Of a stretch of DNA of 64,000 nt, positions 42,736 to 54,535 are shown in pieces. The position numbers were made by a program, and so were the translations under genes. The first letter of the stretch is position 1. Each line of letters starts with the position of its first letter. The DNA is from Fragum whitleyi (taxonomy: Eukaryota; Mollusca; Bivalvia; Cardiida; Cardiidae). The stretch lies in NCBI GenBank assembly GCA_948146395.1, contig OX411559.1:41764739-41828738 (forward strand). The letters are read 5' to 3'. Under the pieces are notes generated by a model that ran no database searches, was not told where the DNA came from, and saw only the letters and a program-made list of their open reading frames with translations.

Positions 42736-43791
42736 TATGGAAATTCAATACAATATAAAAGAAAGAGCCGACGAGCTTGTGTCCCTAGTAAAACAGCATT
42801 ACTACGATTGTTAGACGGAATTATCGAATGGATAAAATGACTGACTAGTAGAAAACCAATCAACTCAAATTAAATTTTAAAAAAGGCGAGTTGCACCTGA
42901 CTGCAAAGCGGTATTGGGCGTAGTAATCTATTCCTTTGGAATTAGTTGTTTATGGCGGACTCAGTGCTATATAGTGAGCATACCGTTCGACATTTTTTCA
43001 TTAATGTGAGTTCGGAATATGGCTTACGATCCCTATAGGTAAATGGAACCCTTGGTTTCCCTCGCCTGAAAAAGTCATTCTCAAAAGATTCGAAAAGTAT
43101 GCATGCCTTCGAATGTCACCTTGCCTATAAATAAACCAGGCCTTCAGCGCCTTTAGCGCTTTTATTAGACCCACCAACGATAGAGCATAACTTAACATAG
43201 TGCTAAACATTCTTCATTACATTCTGATAGATTATCTATGATTATCGACAGATTATCATTTGGATTTTTAACGCCACACCAGTTAGATTACCAAAATATT
43301 TAACGCTGATTTCGCTTATTTCATCATAATTGCAATCCAATAAAATAAAGAATTCTGATTGGTTTAAATCGCATCACGTGGGGAAATCTATTGCACTTCA
43401 TTTCTGTATAAAATGCAATAGGTCTTTCGGGAAACCCCCGAAATTTACAATTACAAGCATGCAGTTCTGATTCTTAGCCGACCTAAGCTTAGAAAACAGC
43501 GAGTCGACGAAGACCTTCAAGCAACCCTCTCAACTAAGACCGACCGCGCCGTTTTCGTTTAACAATACAGACTTACTTGGCAGAAACACGATTTTTAGTC
43601 ATAAGTACTCTAAAGATTTTATTTGTGTATCATTTGTTTTACTGTCCGACATTTCACTTCGATAGCGAGATAAACAACACACGATCTAAAGATAGATTGT
43701 GTAATTTATACGCGCAGAAAGTAGACTTGAAGCTGCAATGTTTGGCCGAGTATTTTAATAGTTTCTTCGATCTAGATGATTGCAATTATAA

Positions 43792-43947
43792 GGGACGAGT
43801 GTCTTTTTCACTGCGTTCATTGGGGTATAAAGTGTAATTGCCTTAGCACATGGCTTAATCATAACGCCCTACGGGCGTTATTTGCCATGTGCTAAGGCAA
43901 TTGCACTTTATACCCCAATAAACGCAGTGAAAAAGACACTCATCCCT
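43792..43947. repeat. 156-bp near-perfect palindrome
   Basis: GGGACGAGTGTCTTTTTCAC, TGCGTTCATTGGGGTATAAA, GTGTAATTGCCTTAGCACAT and GGC face GCCATGTGCTAAGGCAATTG, CACTTTATACCCCAATAAAC and GCAGTGAAAAAGACACTCAT. The centre is AACGCCCTACGGGCGTT. Arm mismatches are few, so it could extrude a cruciform. Confidence 0.92.
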
Positions 43948-44148
43948 ATACTATTAGACGCAATCTAGGACAGGACCCCCATTACGTTGTCAACAATTCA
44001 CGTGAAAACGATGCTCTTTAATAGAATTTATCCAAAAATGTCAACATTTCGTGTCATTCTTGCAAGAAATAGATCGTTTGTTTTTGTGTAAGATAGATTA
44101 ATCATTCATTTTGTGAAAATCAATTTCAACAAGAAAAGAGATAGAGGA

Positions 44149-44593
44149 TAATCGTTTGTTTCAGTGTAAGATCGATTTCATTGGGTTTAACAACAAAAGC
44201 TATATTTTCACGAGTGGTAGAGCCACGAGTGAAATTATAGCTTTTGTTGTTCACGAAATGAAATATAAATGGATCGTACTCGAATACAAACGAGTATTGT
44301 ATTTCTTTTATGCAAAAATGAGACAAAATGTGAAATTTATAGGACATATTTTAATAAAGCGCGTCATTTTGCACGTGTTTGCTATGCAACGTTCATTGTG
44401 ACGTCACTTATTTCGCACCGCTTAGATACTGTCTCATGGGGTGAAATGCACAAAAGCAGGTTATAAGTTTTTGATAATTTCACTGCTTTTGCGGTGAGAT
44501 TATCAAGATTAGCGATAATCTACCGTTATTTCTCGATAAACCACCAAAAAGCATTAAAGAAAAAACGATCTTACACTGAATGAAATAATTATC
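44149..44593. mobile_element. TIR element M18 with inner palindrome
   Basis: GATAATCGTTTGTTTCAGTG, TAAGATCG at the left and CGATCTTACACTGAATGAAA, TAATTATC at the right are inverted. Inside, 44190-44252 is a hairpin of AACAACAAAAGCTATATTTT against AAATTATAGCTTTTGTTGTT around GAGTGGTAGAGCCACGAG. Fragments are near 22905 and 62390-62790. Confidence 0.8.
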
Positions 44594-44599
44594 CTCATT

Positions 44600-45523
44600 G
44601 TTTATTGTGTCTATCTCGAGACTTTATACAGAAATGTTATACTTTAATGGCATAGGTAAATAATAAGATAAGTTATGTTTTGCAATTCATGCAAAGTTTG
44701 AAATGTTGCACATTTGACCAATGCAATAATCAATGATCCCATCTCCGAACCTGCTTCGACAATATAATTATGATAGTACCTTAAATTATTAAAGGGAGAT
44801 GATCGAAGTAAAAAAGCAATGTGAAAGTTTATAAAGTAAGCCCCCTTACTTTCGTCGGATTTCCCGCGAAAATAGAAAACAAATTGTACTAATAAAATCA
44901 GAATAGAGAATTGTCATCTATATAATAATGTGGTCCTATATACGTTTATCCTGTCACTAGCTATAAACATTGCCTGAAAAAAGGGGGTATGATAAACTTG
45001 TTGATATCAGGTCACTTGATCACGCGACAGCTTTATCATGTCACTTGGTCACGTGGCCTGCCGATTCTTCTTTTTGCGGCTTTTAGGTCTGAAAACAGTC
45101 ATCTCTAACATTTTTTTCTTTTGAATTTTAGTGTCTTTTCCTGATAGAAAATATTTCACTCGATTCTCATATGTTTTTAAAATCAAATCGCGACCATATT
45201 AATGACGTAGTACATGACTGATAACGTAATCTATAAAATTGTGACGAAGCCTATCTCGGTGTTTACATTCCACCTCGAAAACTGTCAGGATTTTAAAACA
45301 TGTATCTGAATGGATTTAACGCAGACTTATTAGACCGAGGAAGATTTCGGACATAGTAGCTTTGCATCTGATCTCAATCTATGTCCATCCTCTGATTAAG
45401 AGCAAGGAAGGCATTGGATTGAGATTTGCTTTTAGTTGCATGACATCAAAACTCCAGAGAAAAGGGACGTTTGAGATTGCGAAAATTTCCCGGTTCATAT
45501 CTTCTTAATCATTAAGGTATGTA
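44600..45523. other. Spacer without recognised feature
   Basis: AT-rich; no gene or repeat match. Confidence 0.4.
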
Positions 45524-46433
45524 TAGTCCGTTTGACTTCTATATGGACCAACACTTCGCCGAAAATCTCAGAATCGAATTAATGAAGCGTATTTTTTCTT
45601 GTGATATCATATTTTCCAACCTATACCATGAAGAATTTTGTTTTTCAGAATTTTTGAAGGTGTAATAATGGTTTTGTCCGTCCGTCTACATGTTAACTTT
45701 CTGCCTTTCTTACCTACTCGTGTCTGTAATAAACGGAACAGCGAATTGTCTATCCAAAAATGGCTCTGTTTTGTATAGAGGCCGAGTCAAAAGTGTATGA
45801 ATTTTTGCAGGTCGTTGTAGTATAAAATCGAGTATCTTTGTAAAATTAATTTTGTATGGTCTTTACTACCTTAGGATATCAAATCTTAGTGTGTTTTGTA
45901 TTTGTTACAAAAACTTACTGACCAGTTAATTGATAATAGTTTTTATCCATTCTGAGATGAACCCCATATTCGCTTATTTAGACCAATCAAAAATGATTAT
46001 TTTACGAAGTCGTTGGGATTTTCACGAGGAAAACTAGTTAAGCAGGCGAGTAATAACGGTACAAATCACGAGATATTTAAGTTTAAGATGTCCTGACCGT
46101 CGATATGCTAATGAGCCTGTCCAAATATGGAATAATGGACATTTCTCCTGTCAAATGTTTACTATAAAACCACGTGTTTTTACTATTTATTTATTTATTT
46201 CTTACAACCAAACAGCCTTCAACACCCCTTGTGTTTAAGAGGAGAAAATGCGAAAATATTATCATTAACTAAATAGACAACATCATTATTTTAAAATCTT
46301 TTTGTTTCAAAAAAATAATTTTTGGAATCGTATTAAGCTGAAATTAATATTTTACCACATACAAATCCTTTATTCGAACGCAATTTTATGTAATTAATGA
46401 AAAGGTTGGTCCATATAGAAGTCAAACGGACTA
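45524..46433. mobile_element. Nonautonomous Tc1/mariner-like element M9, 0.9 kb
   Basis: TAGTCCGTTTGACTTCTATA, TGGACCAA and TTGGTCCATATAGAAGTCAA, ACGGACTA are inverted and bordered by TA on both sides (45522-45523, 46434-46435). It is inverted relative to 38722-40446 and about 800 bp shorter, so it looks like an internal deletion form. Confidence 0.87.
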
Positions 46434-46671
46434 TACGTATTACTAAAGTTTCCTTTTGTTAAATATTTTCTTGCTACAGCATTAGAGATCCTCTCAATTA
46501 TCGAGTTCTTTAGCCGTAAGCGATCACCCTTAACCTCTTCCACCCATTCATCCTTATATATTGAGGACTCGCCGAGTATCGGAGTTGTAATCGGGATCAG
46601 ATTAAATTTGTAAATAAATAACGAACAGTCTTAAAAAAAGGTTGTAACAGGATAAATAGGATAGATGATAG

Positions 46672-46786
46672 GTGACTTGAGATGGAAAAGTTTATCGGGC
46701 TCGGCTGCGGAATTTATCCGGTTCGCTTCCGGCTCACCAGATAAATTCCTACGCCTTGCCCGATAAACTTTTCCATCTCAAGTCAC
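46672..46786. repeat. 115-bp palindrome
   Basis: GTGACTTGAGATGGAAAAGT, TTATCGGGCTCGGCTGCGGA, ATTTATC faces GATAAATTCCTACGCCTTGC, CCGATAAACTTTTCCATCTC and AAGTCAC. The GC-rich loop holds CGGTTCGCTTCCGGCTC. The outer flanks (AATAGGATAGATGATA and CATCTATTCTCTAT) continue the pairing imperfectly. Confidence 0.88.
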
Positions 46787-48159
46787 CAACCATCTATTCT
46801 CTATATATAAGACAAGGATACATGCAACTGTTGGATGTTCGATATAGATAACAACTATATCCATATAAGAAGAATGATATACTCACGTTCGTTAGTTTTT
46901 TTTTTTATTATTATTTTATTCTTTTGCAATTAAGTCGTAAATATTTGTATACTTTATTCCTATTTAAAGCATCTGATCAATTTGATTGAATTACTGAATG
47001 TTCCGTTTCTTCAGCTAACTTTAATACACTGACACGTTCGGTAACTAGGTATAATTACTTTCTGAATGTTTAACAGTAGTCTCCCTTTGAAGAAGACGTC
47101 TTCCGTACTTTGATCTTAATTGATTATAAGATATGTTTCTTATGGGGTTTTAATGCTCATACCAAAAATGTAAAAAAGAAAAAAAATGTTTATATAGATA
47201 ACGATATTCAACAATCACTTGACTCGAATAATATTAATGAGAATCTATATGCAGTGACATGCTTGTAGGAAGAAAGACTTGGAAGGAATTCTCAGCTGTA
47301 GACTATGTCATTCTATCACCCATCTTTATTCCATACTTGTCTGACTGATTACGGTTTTGTCTTGAGTAAATTTTGTAAAGAAAATTTGAAAACATTTACG
47401 GTCATATACATATGTATAACTAGTAAGCTGTTAAATGTGAATTTGATATAATTTGTAAAATGTTTTAACTCAACTCCTCTGAGATGAACCAGTGATTTGA
47501 ACACACTGGCCAACAGACCTACATTTTCTATCAATTTTTATACTTAAAATCATAATGTTTCATCCTACTTAAGTCTAGCCTGATGCCATGTAGATTTGTG
47601 GAAGAAGGGCGATTCCCGTTACGGATGTATGTGAATTTGGACCCGTATAATAAGTGGCCATTTTTAACATAGTTAGACTTGACGCTCTGTCTCTTAAGCA
47701 AGATTTAGCTGGTCTAATACAAGCAATAACTATTTTAATATTTAAGTAAATGATATAAATATAAATTGTGTGTATACCATTGTCATCTGCAGTTTACTTA
47801 AAGTATGGTTTATCAGGAAATTCTCACTTTCAGATAATCTAGTAAACTTATTTTTAACTGGGGTTCTTATCTGCACTTCTTTTATTTATTCTTCATCACA
47901 TCCCTTAATTGTCGTTTGTTAAATCTAGTCAGCTTCATTTGGAGCTTTCATCAAACTTTTCAAATGCTTTGTTAATATTGTTTCGATAGCCGTATGTTTC
48001 TATCGATACACCGACTTCTTTCTGAGTTGAACAAATTCTTCAAGCATTTTCTAAGAATAACATTTTTATACTAATTTTATACGGACGCAAGGATGGTCGG
48101 AACGCAAGGATGGCTGACGGACACAACGTCATAACAAAAGCCCAGTGGAAAGAAAGTAG

Positions 48160-48168
48160 AATTTGGAT

Positions 48169-48207
<39 letters not shown>

Positions 48208-48210
48208 TCT
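48160..48210 (+). repeat. TTTA microsatellite, about 10 units
   Basis: Uninterrupted ATTT tetranucleotides after a fragment reading GGACACAACGTCATAACAAA, AGCCCAGTGG that resembles the end of the repeat at 1-413. Confidence 0.93.
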
Positions 48211-48424
48211 TTTGCTTCTATTTAAGAGACAGGTACCCAGTTATGTTTATATGAGTGGAGCTTATTCATCCCTCTATTGTCTGTTTTACTTTTTTACTAT
48301 ATATTGAAACACCGCTTACATGGCATAATCATCTTAGAAAAATTCTCATTCATCCATCCACAAGGTCAATCATGCAAGAAGAGAAAGAGGCAATATGGAT
48401 CCTTCTTTATAATATGATCTACAT

Positions 48425-48640
48425 CGCGGGAGTGAAATAAACCCGTTGAATATTTTTGATATTACACGGGTGTTATTACACTAGTGGAATAACTCTGCAA
48501 ATAAGCTCAGAGCCAATAGCAACGCTATTTTGTAACCGCAAATATGACGTCATCATCTATATATTGTGACGTCAGTTTTAAACGGCGTTATAAGTTTCGC
48601 GGAAAATTGTCATAACCATGTTTTGGAAGTATTATTAGAG
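48425..48640. mobile_element. M19-related element, opposite orientation
   Basis: CGCGGGAGTGAAATAAACCC, GTTGAATATTTTTGATATTA, CACGGGTGTTATTACACTAG and GTTTCGCGGAAAATTGTC are the reverse complement of 32498-32662. Confidence 0.72.
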
Positions 48641-48814
48641 CAAGAATCATTCCCCTCTTTGTAGTTTAAAAATATCAACCATGTTGTTCACCAGTAAAAT
48701 GTCATTCAGTATTTGTTATTTTCCGATGGTTCTATAGGCTAGTGAGATCGGTTAACAAAAGTGGTCCGTCAAGGAAAACTAATAGAGATCTGTCACAAAA
48801 CATGGCATTTTATT

Positions 48815-49055
48815 ACACAAAGGGGACCATCTGGAAACCACGTTAAAAAGTAGCTTGAATAGAAATAAGATCAACCAGAGTTACAATAAAGTTCAATAAC
48901 AATGATACGCGGTGATAGAATAACGACTCTAGATTTAGAACAATCCATGAAAGCGAATCTTGTTGAAACTGGCCAGTCTGAAAAGAACGCGCAGTCTGAC
49001 CATGGTCGGTTATGTACGCACTTTCCGGGGGCGGGGGTGAGGCTGGTGGGTCACA
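48815..49055. mobile_element. M3-related foldback, decayed
   Basis: CAAAGGGGACCATCTGGAAA at the left; CCAGTCTGAAAAGAACGCGC, AGTCTGACCATGGTCGG and a GGGGGCGGGGGTGAGGCTGG stretch at the right. The ends pair poorly. Confidence 0.55.
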
Positions 49056-49292
49056 CATATTTGAAAAAAAAGAAATTCTATTTGGCAGATATAGATCCAA
49101 GAAAAAATCTAAGAAAAAATACATCGCAATTTAGACTGGCTACTCTTGAATAATAATTTCTATACCAAAACAACGGGAGAAGAGATTTTCGACCATGGAA
49201 ACATGCACACTTAACACAGTCTGACCAGCATAGACACTTTCAAAATAACTAGATTCGCATGGCGAGTCGCATACATTGAGGATCTATCATGT

Positions 49293-49520
49293 TTAACCCT
49301 TTCCTGTTTTACAAAATTTTGGACCTGTCCAAATTCAAAGGTTTTGCAGACGTTAAAAGTGGATTCAATTTGAAAGATAACCATTCAGTAGGGTAGAAAA
49401 TAGTGTGGAAAAAGAAGACATTGCTTGTCACAAGCAATTTTTTCTTTTTTTTTCACAACGTTTTCTCAATCATAAAATCACAGGCACGTAAAAAGTAGGG
49501 ATTAAACAGCAAAGGGTTAA
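49293..49520. mobile_element. piggyBac-like MITE, copy 2 (228 bp)
   Basis: TTAA at 49293-49296 and 49517-49520 with CCCTTTCCTG and CAGCAAAGGG ends. It aligns along its whole length, same orientation, with 41562-41791 (roughly 90 percent by eye) and keeps the inner ATTGCTTGTCACAAGCAAT hairpin. Confidence 0.87.
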
Positions 49521-49814
49521 GAGAAATTGATATAGACCGAGTCTATAATAGAAATGTTAAGCAGCGAGCCTTGGTGAGCTAAATTATTTTTCATTTCTAG
49601 ACGAAAGATGACGTCTTGATTACGTCATTTAGAATGCGATACAACTTAATGAGAAGCAAACCTTTTTGTTTTGTATTTTTTTCTTTACCAAAACTATTTA
49701 AAGGCATTGAACCAGATTTTGTCCTATTAGATTTTGGTCATGAATGTTATAGATACAATTTGTTTAATTGAAATGAAGCATAGAAAATGGATCTGGCTAA
49801 TTAAAAAGTATCAA

Positions 49815-49972
49815 TGATTGATTTATTGAATGGGGTTTTACGCCGCTTTCATCATTTTTCAGTTATATCGCAGCGCCTGGAACACCTAACAATGATTCCT
49901 GGTATATCTCTCACCAGTACTACCATTACATCCTTTCCCAGGCTCCAGCTGCTATTCCACATAGGTCTACAT
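49815..49972 (-). mobile_element. SINE-A, head missing
   Basis: TTTACGCCGCTTTCATCATT, CAGCGCCTGGAACACCTAAC, TTCCTGGTATATCTCTCACC, TTTCCCAGGCTCCAGC and CACATAGGTCTAC follow SINE-A in minus orientation and stop before the tRNA-like head. Confidence 0.85.
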
Positions 49973-50249
49973 AAGAAGTATCAAACAGACTTTGAAAATC
50001 TAAGTCAAACAAATGATATGTCCTCTTATTCAAATTTATTGCATGTAAGCATCGTCTGCCGATAAACGACAGGCTTTATAAAAGAAGATAAAATCCCGAA
50101 AAATATATCGCAAATTTTATTTACTCCTCCTTTCTTGTTCAACCTTGATTACGAAAGAATTAACAATTGATTACCAAAGGAACAACCCTGTTAAGTTTGG
50201 TCAAAATTGTTCCATTGCATTGGGATAATATGTTTAAAGAAACATTTTA

Positions 50250-50735
50250 CCCACGGACACACGAATACGCGCCAGGCACAACGCATAAACAACAAGTTGC
50301 TGGTTTTGTGCTAATATCTAGCCATGATGGAGAACATCTGTACAAAGTTAGTTCGCATACTATCGCATACTTCCCACGGACACACGAATACGCGACGGGC
50401 ACAACGCATAGACAATAAGTTGCTGGTTTTGTGCTAATATTTAGCTATGATGGAGAACATCTGTACAAAGTTAGTTCGCATACTTTTGCATACTACCGAA
50501 GGACACACGGATACGCGACGGGCACAATGCCTAGACAATAAGTTGCTGGTTTTGTGCTAATATCTAGCCATGATGGAGAACATCTGTACAAAGTTAGTTC
50601 GCATAATATCGCATACTACCCACGGACACACGAATACGCGACGGGCACAATGCCTAGACAATAAGTTGCTGGTTTTGTGCTAATATCTAGCCATGATGGA
50701 GAACATCTGTACAAAGTTAGTTCGAATACTATCCA
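50250..50735 (+). repeat. 123-bp satellite, four tandem units
   Basis: Units start at about 50250, 50373, 50496 and 50619 with CCCACGGACACACGAATACG, then GTTGCTGGTTTTGTGCTAAT, CATGATGGAGAACATCTGTA and AAAGTTAGTTCGCATA. The period is exactly 123 bp and identity is high. The frame crossing units 1 and 2 contains repeated residues but is not conserved through unit 3. Confidence 0.94.
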
Positions 50736-51004
50736 TAAGAGTACGATTAAGGTAGACAAAATAAAATGAAAAACATTGAGATCGGCATGGCTCGAGTTTT
50801 CTCGGATGATGTCCTTTTCCCTTTAAAAAGCTAGCGGAAGAATATGACGTAACATTTTCGTTACTGATTACGTCATAGCAGTATACTGAATAGGCACTTA
50901 CGACATTTTAGAACTGCTACGACAACGACGTGTAAAAACAGAAATGATGTTTAAACCGATATATGGCGATGTCTTCCGACGATTCCCGACATCATTTCAT
51001 TTAT

Positions 51005-51162
51005 GTTGTGGGACCGTAATAGTTCCTCAATATTTCGGAACGTATGATCTTTCACAAAGTTGACCGAGATTTCCTAATGAAAATCATTAGGAAACCTCGA
51101 TTAACACTGTTCAAGTTAATTACATCCAAACGTTGCGGAACTTTTACGGGTCCACTACCTTA
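51005..51162. mobile_element. Foldback element M5, third copy
   Basis: GTGGGACCGTAATAGTTCCT, CGAGATTTCCTAATGAAAAT against CATTAGGAAACCTCGATTAA, and GCGGAACTTTTACGGGTCCA with CTACCTT. This copy has the best paired arms of the three. Confidence 0.82.
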
Positions 51163-51593
51163 TGGGTGGACTATTTATAATGATAAGTTTTTCATTTAGC
51201 TAAAGCCTATAGTTACAACCGTCTGGTAAGCGGGATCGACAAAAACCAAGAAAGACTCGTGTAAGTTAGATTTCTAATAAATACAGCCTTTATTTACAAT
51301 TTAACACTATGCTTTTTTATCACAATGTTTTGAACTCAACTCTACATTCAAACAAACTTAGACGAAAGTGATTTTCACACAATGAAGAGGATGTGGGGTA
51401 ATACAAATGGTAATTTGGTGGGTAGGTTAAACTTACACTGCACAATTCACTCGAGAAACTGTAAAGACGTCATGATGCGTTAGTGATGAAACCATACGAC
51501 TAACGAATTTTGCAATATTTCAATGTAAACGAATTCTACAGAAAAAAAGAGAAATATTTTCCATTGCAAAATCAGCCAATAAAAAATAGATAG

Positions 51594-51681
51594 ACAAATA
51601 AATAAATGAATTAATATATAAATTAATCACTAAATTGATTAATTAATTAATTAAATAAATAGATAAATAAATAAATAAATA
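51594..51681. repeat. AT-rich simple repeat (AAAT/TAAT units)
   Basis: Mixed AAATAAAT and TTAATTAATTAA runs. Confidence 0.85.
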
Positions 51682-53947
51682 TTGGTTATTTGATTCCATA
51701 ATCTATTCATAAAAATAAGGTTTTATTTTTTTCCTTCATTTAATATTTGTAGGTAATTCTCGAACACTATAAGTCAATTTTAATATACAAACTTAGAAAG
51801 CGATTCGATAAAAAAATATATGAAAAGACATTTCAGATGACCATGTTTATCTGTCTATGCATCCGTCTGTCTGTTTATTCCACTGTCGTAAATAAAATTT
51901 TATATTGGTATAAGCAAGCGCGACGAAAGAAGGATAATGTTGAAACATTCAAGGGTTACGAGGAAATGACAAAATGGAAAAAATATTTCAACATATTACA
52001 ATTTTTTCTAAAAACTATGTTCATAACAAAATTTAAAATTTATAAACAAGAGGTTCATGGTGGTCCTTAATCGCTAACCTGAACTCATAGTCCAGCAGTT
52101 AATTATAAGTCTCCTTCAAAATTGTATACGCGTCATTGAAAGGTCTTTCACTAAAAAAAACACTTAATGGTTTCTTGCATGTTCGTTAACATGCACTAAA
52201 ATTTCGCTAATTGTCTTACTTTTAATAAAGAGTTCGATTTCTTGAGATTTTACCTAGTAGCCATTTTTCACCCGACATGACTCTATTTGGTTATTGGCCT
52301 ATCTATATATCATCAATATAGACTGTATTCTGATAATACTAAGGTAAAAGTTTGTTTTCTATGGCAGAGAAAGGTCAGTTCAAAGGTTGGGCCAATCGAC
52401 CCACTTTTTAACCAGATATCACACACCATTTTGATAAAGATATTTCATTAAAATTAATATTTAAAGCCATTTCGATACTAATTTCAGAATGTGCCACATT
52501 ATAGGCAAAAAAGACCTTAATTTGCTTGGTATTGATCGGAATATCAATATTTTTTTGATTATTTAACATTTGTTGAGCATTAACTTTTGAACATTCCAGC
52601 AAAATTTGTCTTAAATAGTATAGAGGAAAAATATTTTGAAATAATTTGTAGACGAACGACAGACAATAAAAGATTATAATTGGTCACGTTGCGATTCGAG
52701 CAAAAGTGAGCGATCACGCGGCAAAACAATCGTTGTCTGCGCATGTCATATTCTCCGAAGATTGACCTGTCTTCGGGACCGTATCACTTATCCAGATTGG
52801 GATAAATATTACTACCTCGTACGTATAACTCCGTATTCTATCGCCAAAAAGTAGTAAATGAAGAATTTCAATTTAACTACATTTTTGTGGAAATCAAACT
52901 TAAATTTGCCTTAAATTAATTGACAAAAGTATTGGTTTAAATTGTGAAAGTATATATATTTTTTTTAAAAAAAAGTTGTTTGCTTGAGATCTTTTTATAC
53001 TGTACACAGTTTCTTAATATAGATTTTGGGGAAAACCGATAAAATTAAAGCATTTCATGGCCGCTGACATTTTGAAAGTAGTTTGACGGAATCGGCCGAG
53101 TTGACACGAATAACACTACCCAGAATGCTCAAATCAGATAGGTCAGTATATGAAAAATGCCACCTATCGGAAGATAACGGCAAAACAATGTCAGGAAGAG
53201 AAGTGAAACGGAGAACAAATATAATTAAATCAATAATTAACTAAGACAGATACGGTAATGTAAAAAAGAATAATATTTATGTACATTAGGAAAATGAATC
53301 CAGCAATACAATGTAATGAATATGTTAATTATAGCCGATTATGTGATTTAATAAATTTCGTATTATAATGAAATTTACAAATATTTTCGATGAATACAAA
53401 CGTTTTATCAATATATAAGACAAAGATTTATAAGCTTGAATAGCACATTGAGAATCGTGTACATACAGTTTTACCAAATTTAAGATAAAAACATTTCTAG
53501 CGCAAGAACGTTCGTCGATATCCAATAATCATGCGTCTATGGGCATAATTATGCAAACTAACTGCAAGTGACTTGTAGGAAAGAAGTAACAGTGTATTAG
53601 ATTTAGAACCTTTGACATCCTTTCTTGTACTCCTCTACCTCACACGGCATTTTAATACCAATTAAAAATAGATATTGCCAAACAAACAAAACATATGACT
53701 TATAATGAACGAAAATTAGAAATACAATAATTCCATTCATTAATTCATACAAACGCATTGAAAAAAATACTGCACATCTTTGGGAGAACATTCTTCAACC
53801 AATTTTTCTCAAATTACTTATATTTTTTATGTTGAGGAGAATCTGGTATATTCCCAACCTTTTTGACGATCATTTTAATAAAATTGCAAACAGATTATCC
53901 AAGGGATAGCCATCGGAGTTATTCATCCGATTGAAGAGAAATATTGT

Positions 53948-54383
53948 ACAGCTAGTAACATCGTGAAATTGACATTCATCTCAATCAAAACCATTCTAAA
54001 TCGCTCATTTAGCGCTTCATTCATTCATTCCAAACACAAACTCAAACCCTTCAAAAACCCAATGAAAAATATAAAATTAACAATGTCATTAATAATAAAT
54101 TTTGACAGACAAAAATCGCGATTTCACTGACATAATTCAAATTGTTAGCGTCTTATTGGTTCTTGGTCAAATAGGAAGCTATGTATAGAACTTGTATGCA
54201 TTTTTTTTCATTATAGGGAGATAATCAATATCGCTAATTTTGTTCATCCTGAACAAAATTAGCGACATTGGATTACCTCCCTTTAATATCACTCAAAAGT
54301 CGCTCCACACACGCATTCAATATAATTCAGAAAACATTCCAAAATCATTCATCTTGTTAAATTCACGACGTTGTAAACTGTAT
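53948..54383. mobile_element. MITE-1, full length reference copy
   Basis: The left terminus is ACAGCTAGTAACATCGTGAA, ATTGACATTC and the right is TTGTTAAATTCACGACGTTG, TAAACTGTA. The hairpin at 54213-54284 has AGGGAGATAATC and GATTACCTCCCT arms, with AATATCGCTAATTTTGTTCA facing TGAACAAAATTAGCGACATT around a 2-4 base turn. No coding capacity. Confidence 0.9.
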
Positions 54384-54535
54384 GAGACACAAGCATACAC
54401 AATTTACAAATTTTCATTTCAGACTGTTTCATGATATGTCATCTCAATATTTAGATATTTCTTCTCAACTAGCTGACTTTACGGCTTGATAGACCGCAAA
54501 ATTGCTTCTTGGGATTAGGAAAAAATAGCTGACCC

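Noticed and set aside
43577..43837. 86-residue frame
   Set aside because: It ends inside the 156-bp palindrome and shows no domain.
50167..50418. Protein-coding frame across the 123-bp repeats
   Set aside because: The frame exists because 123 is a multiple of three and the units are alike; it breaks before unit 3 and has no start context or splice signals.
50250..50735. Retrozyme or hammerhead ribozyme array
   Set aside because: Tandem 123-bp units suggested it, but I found no CTGATGA...GAAA core on either strand of the unit. The same applies to the 250-bp repeats at 613-1264.
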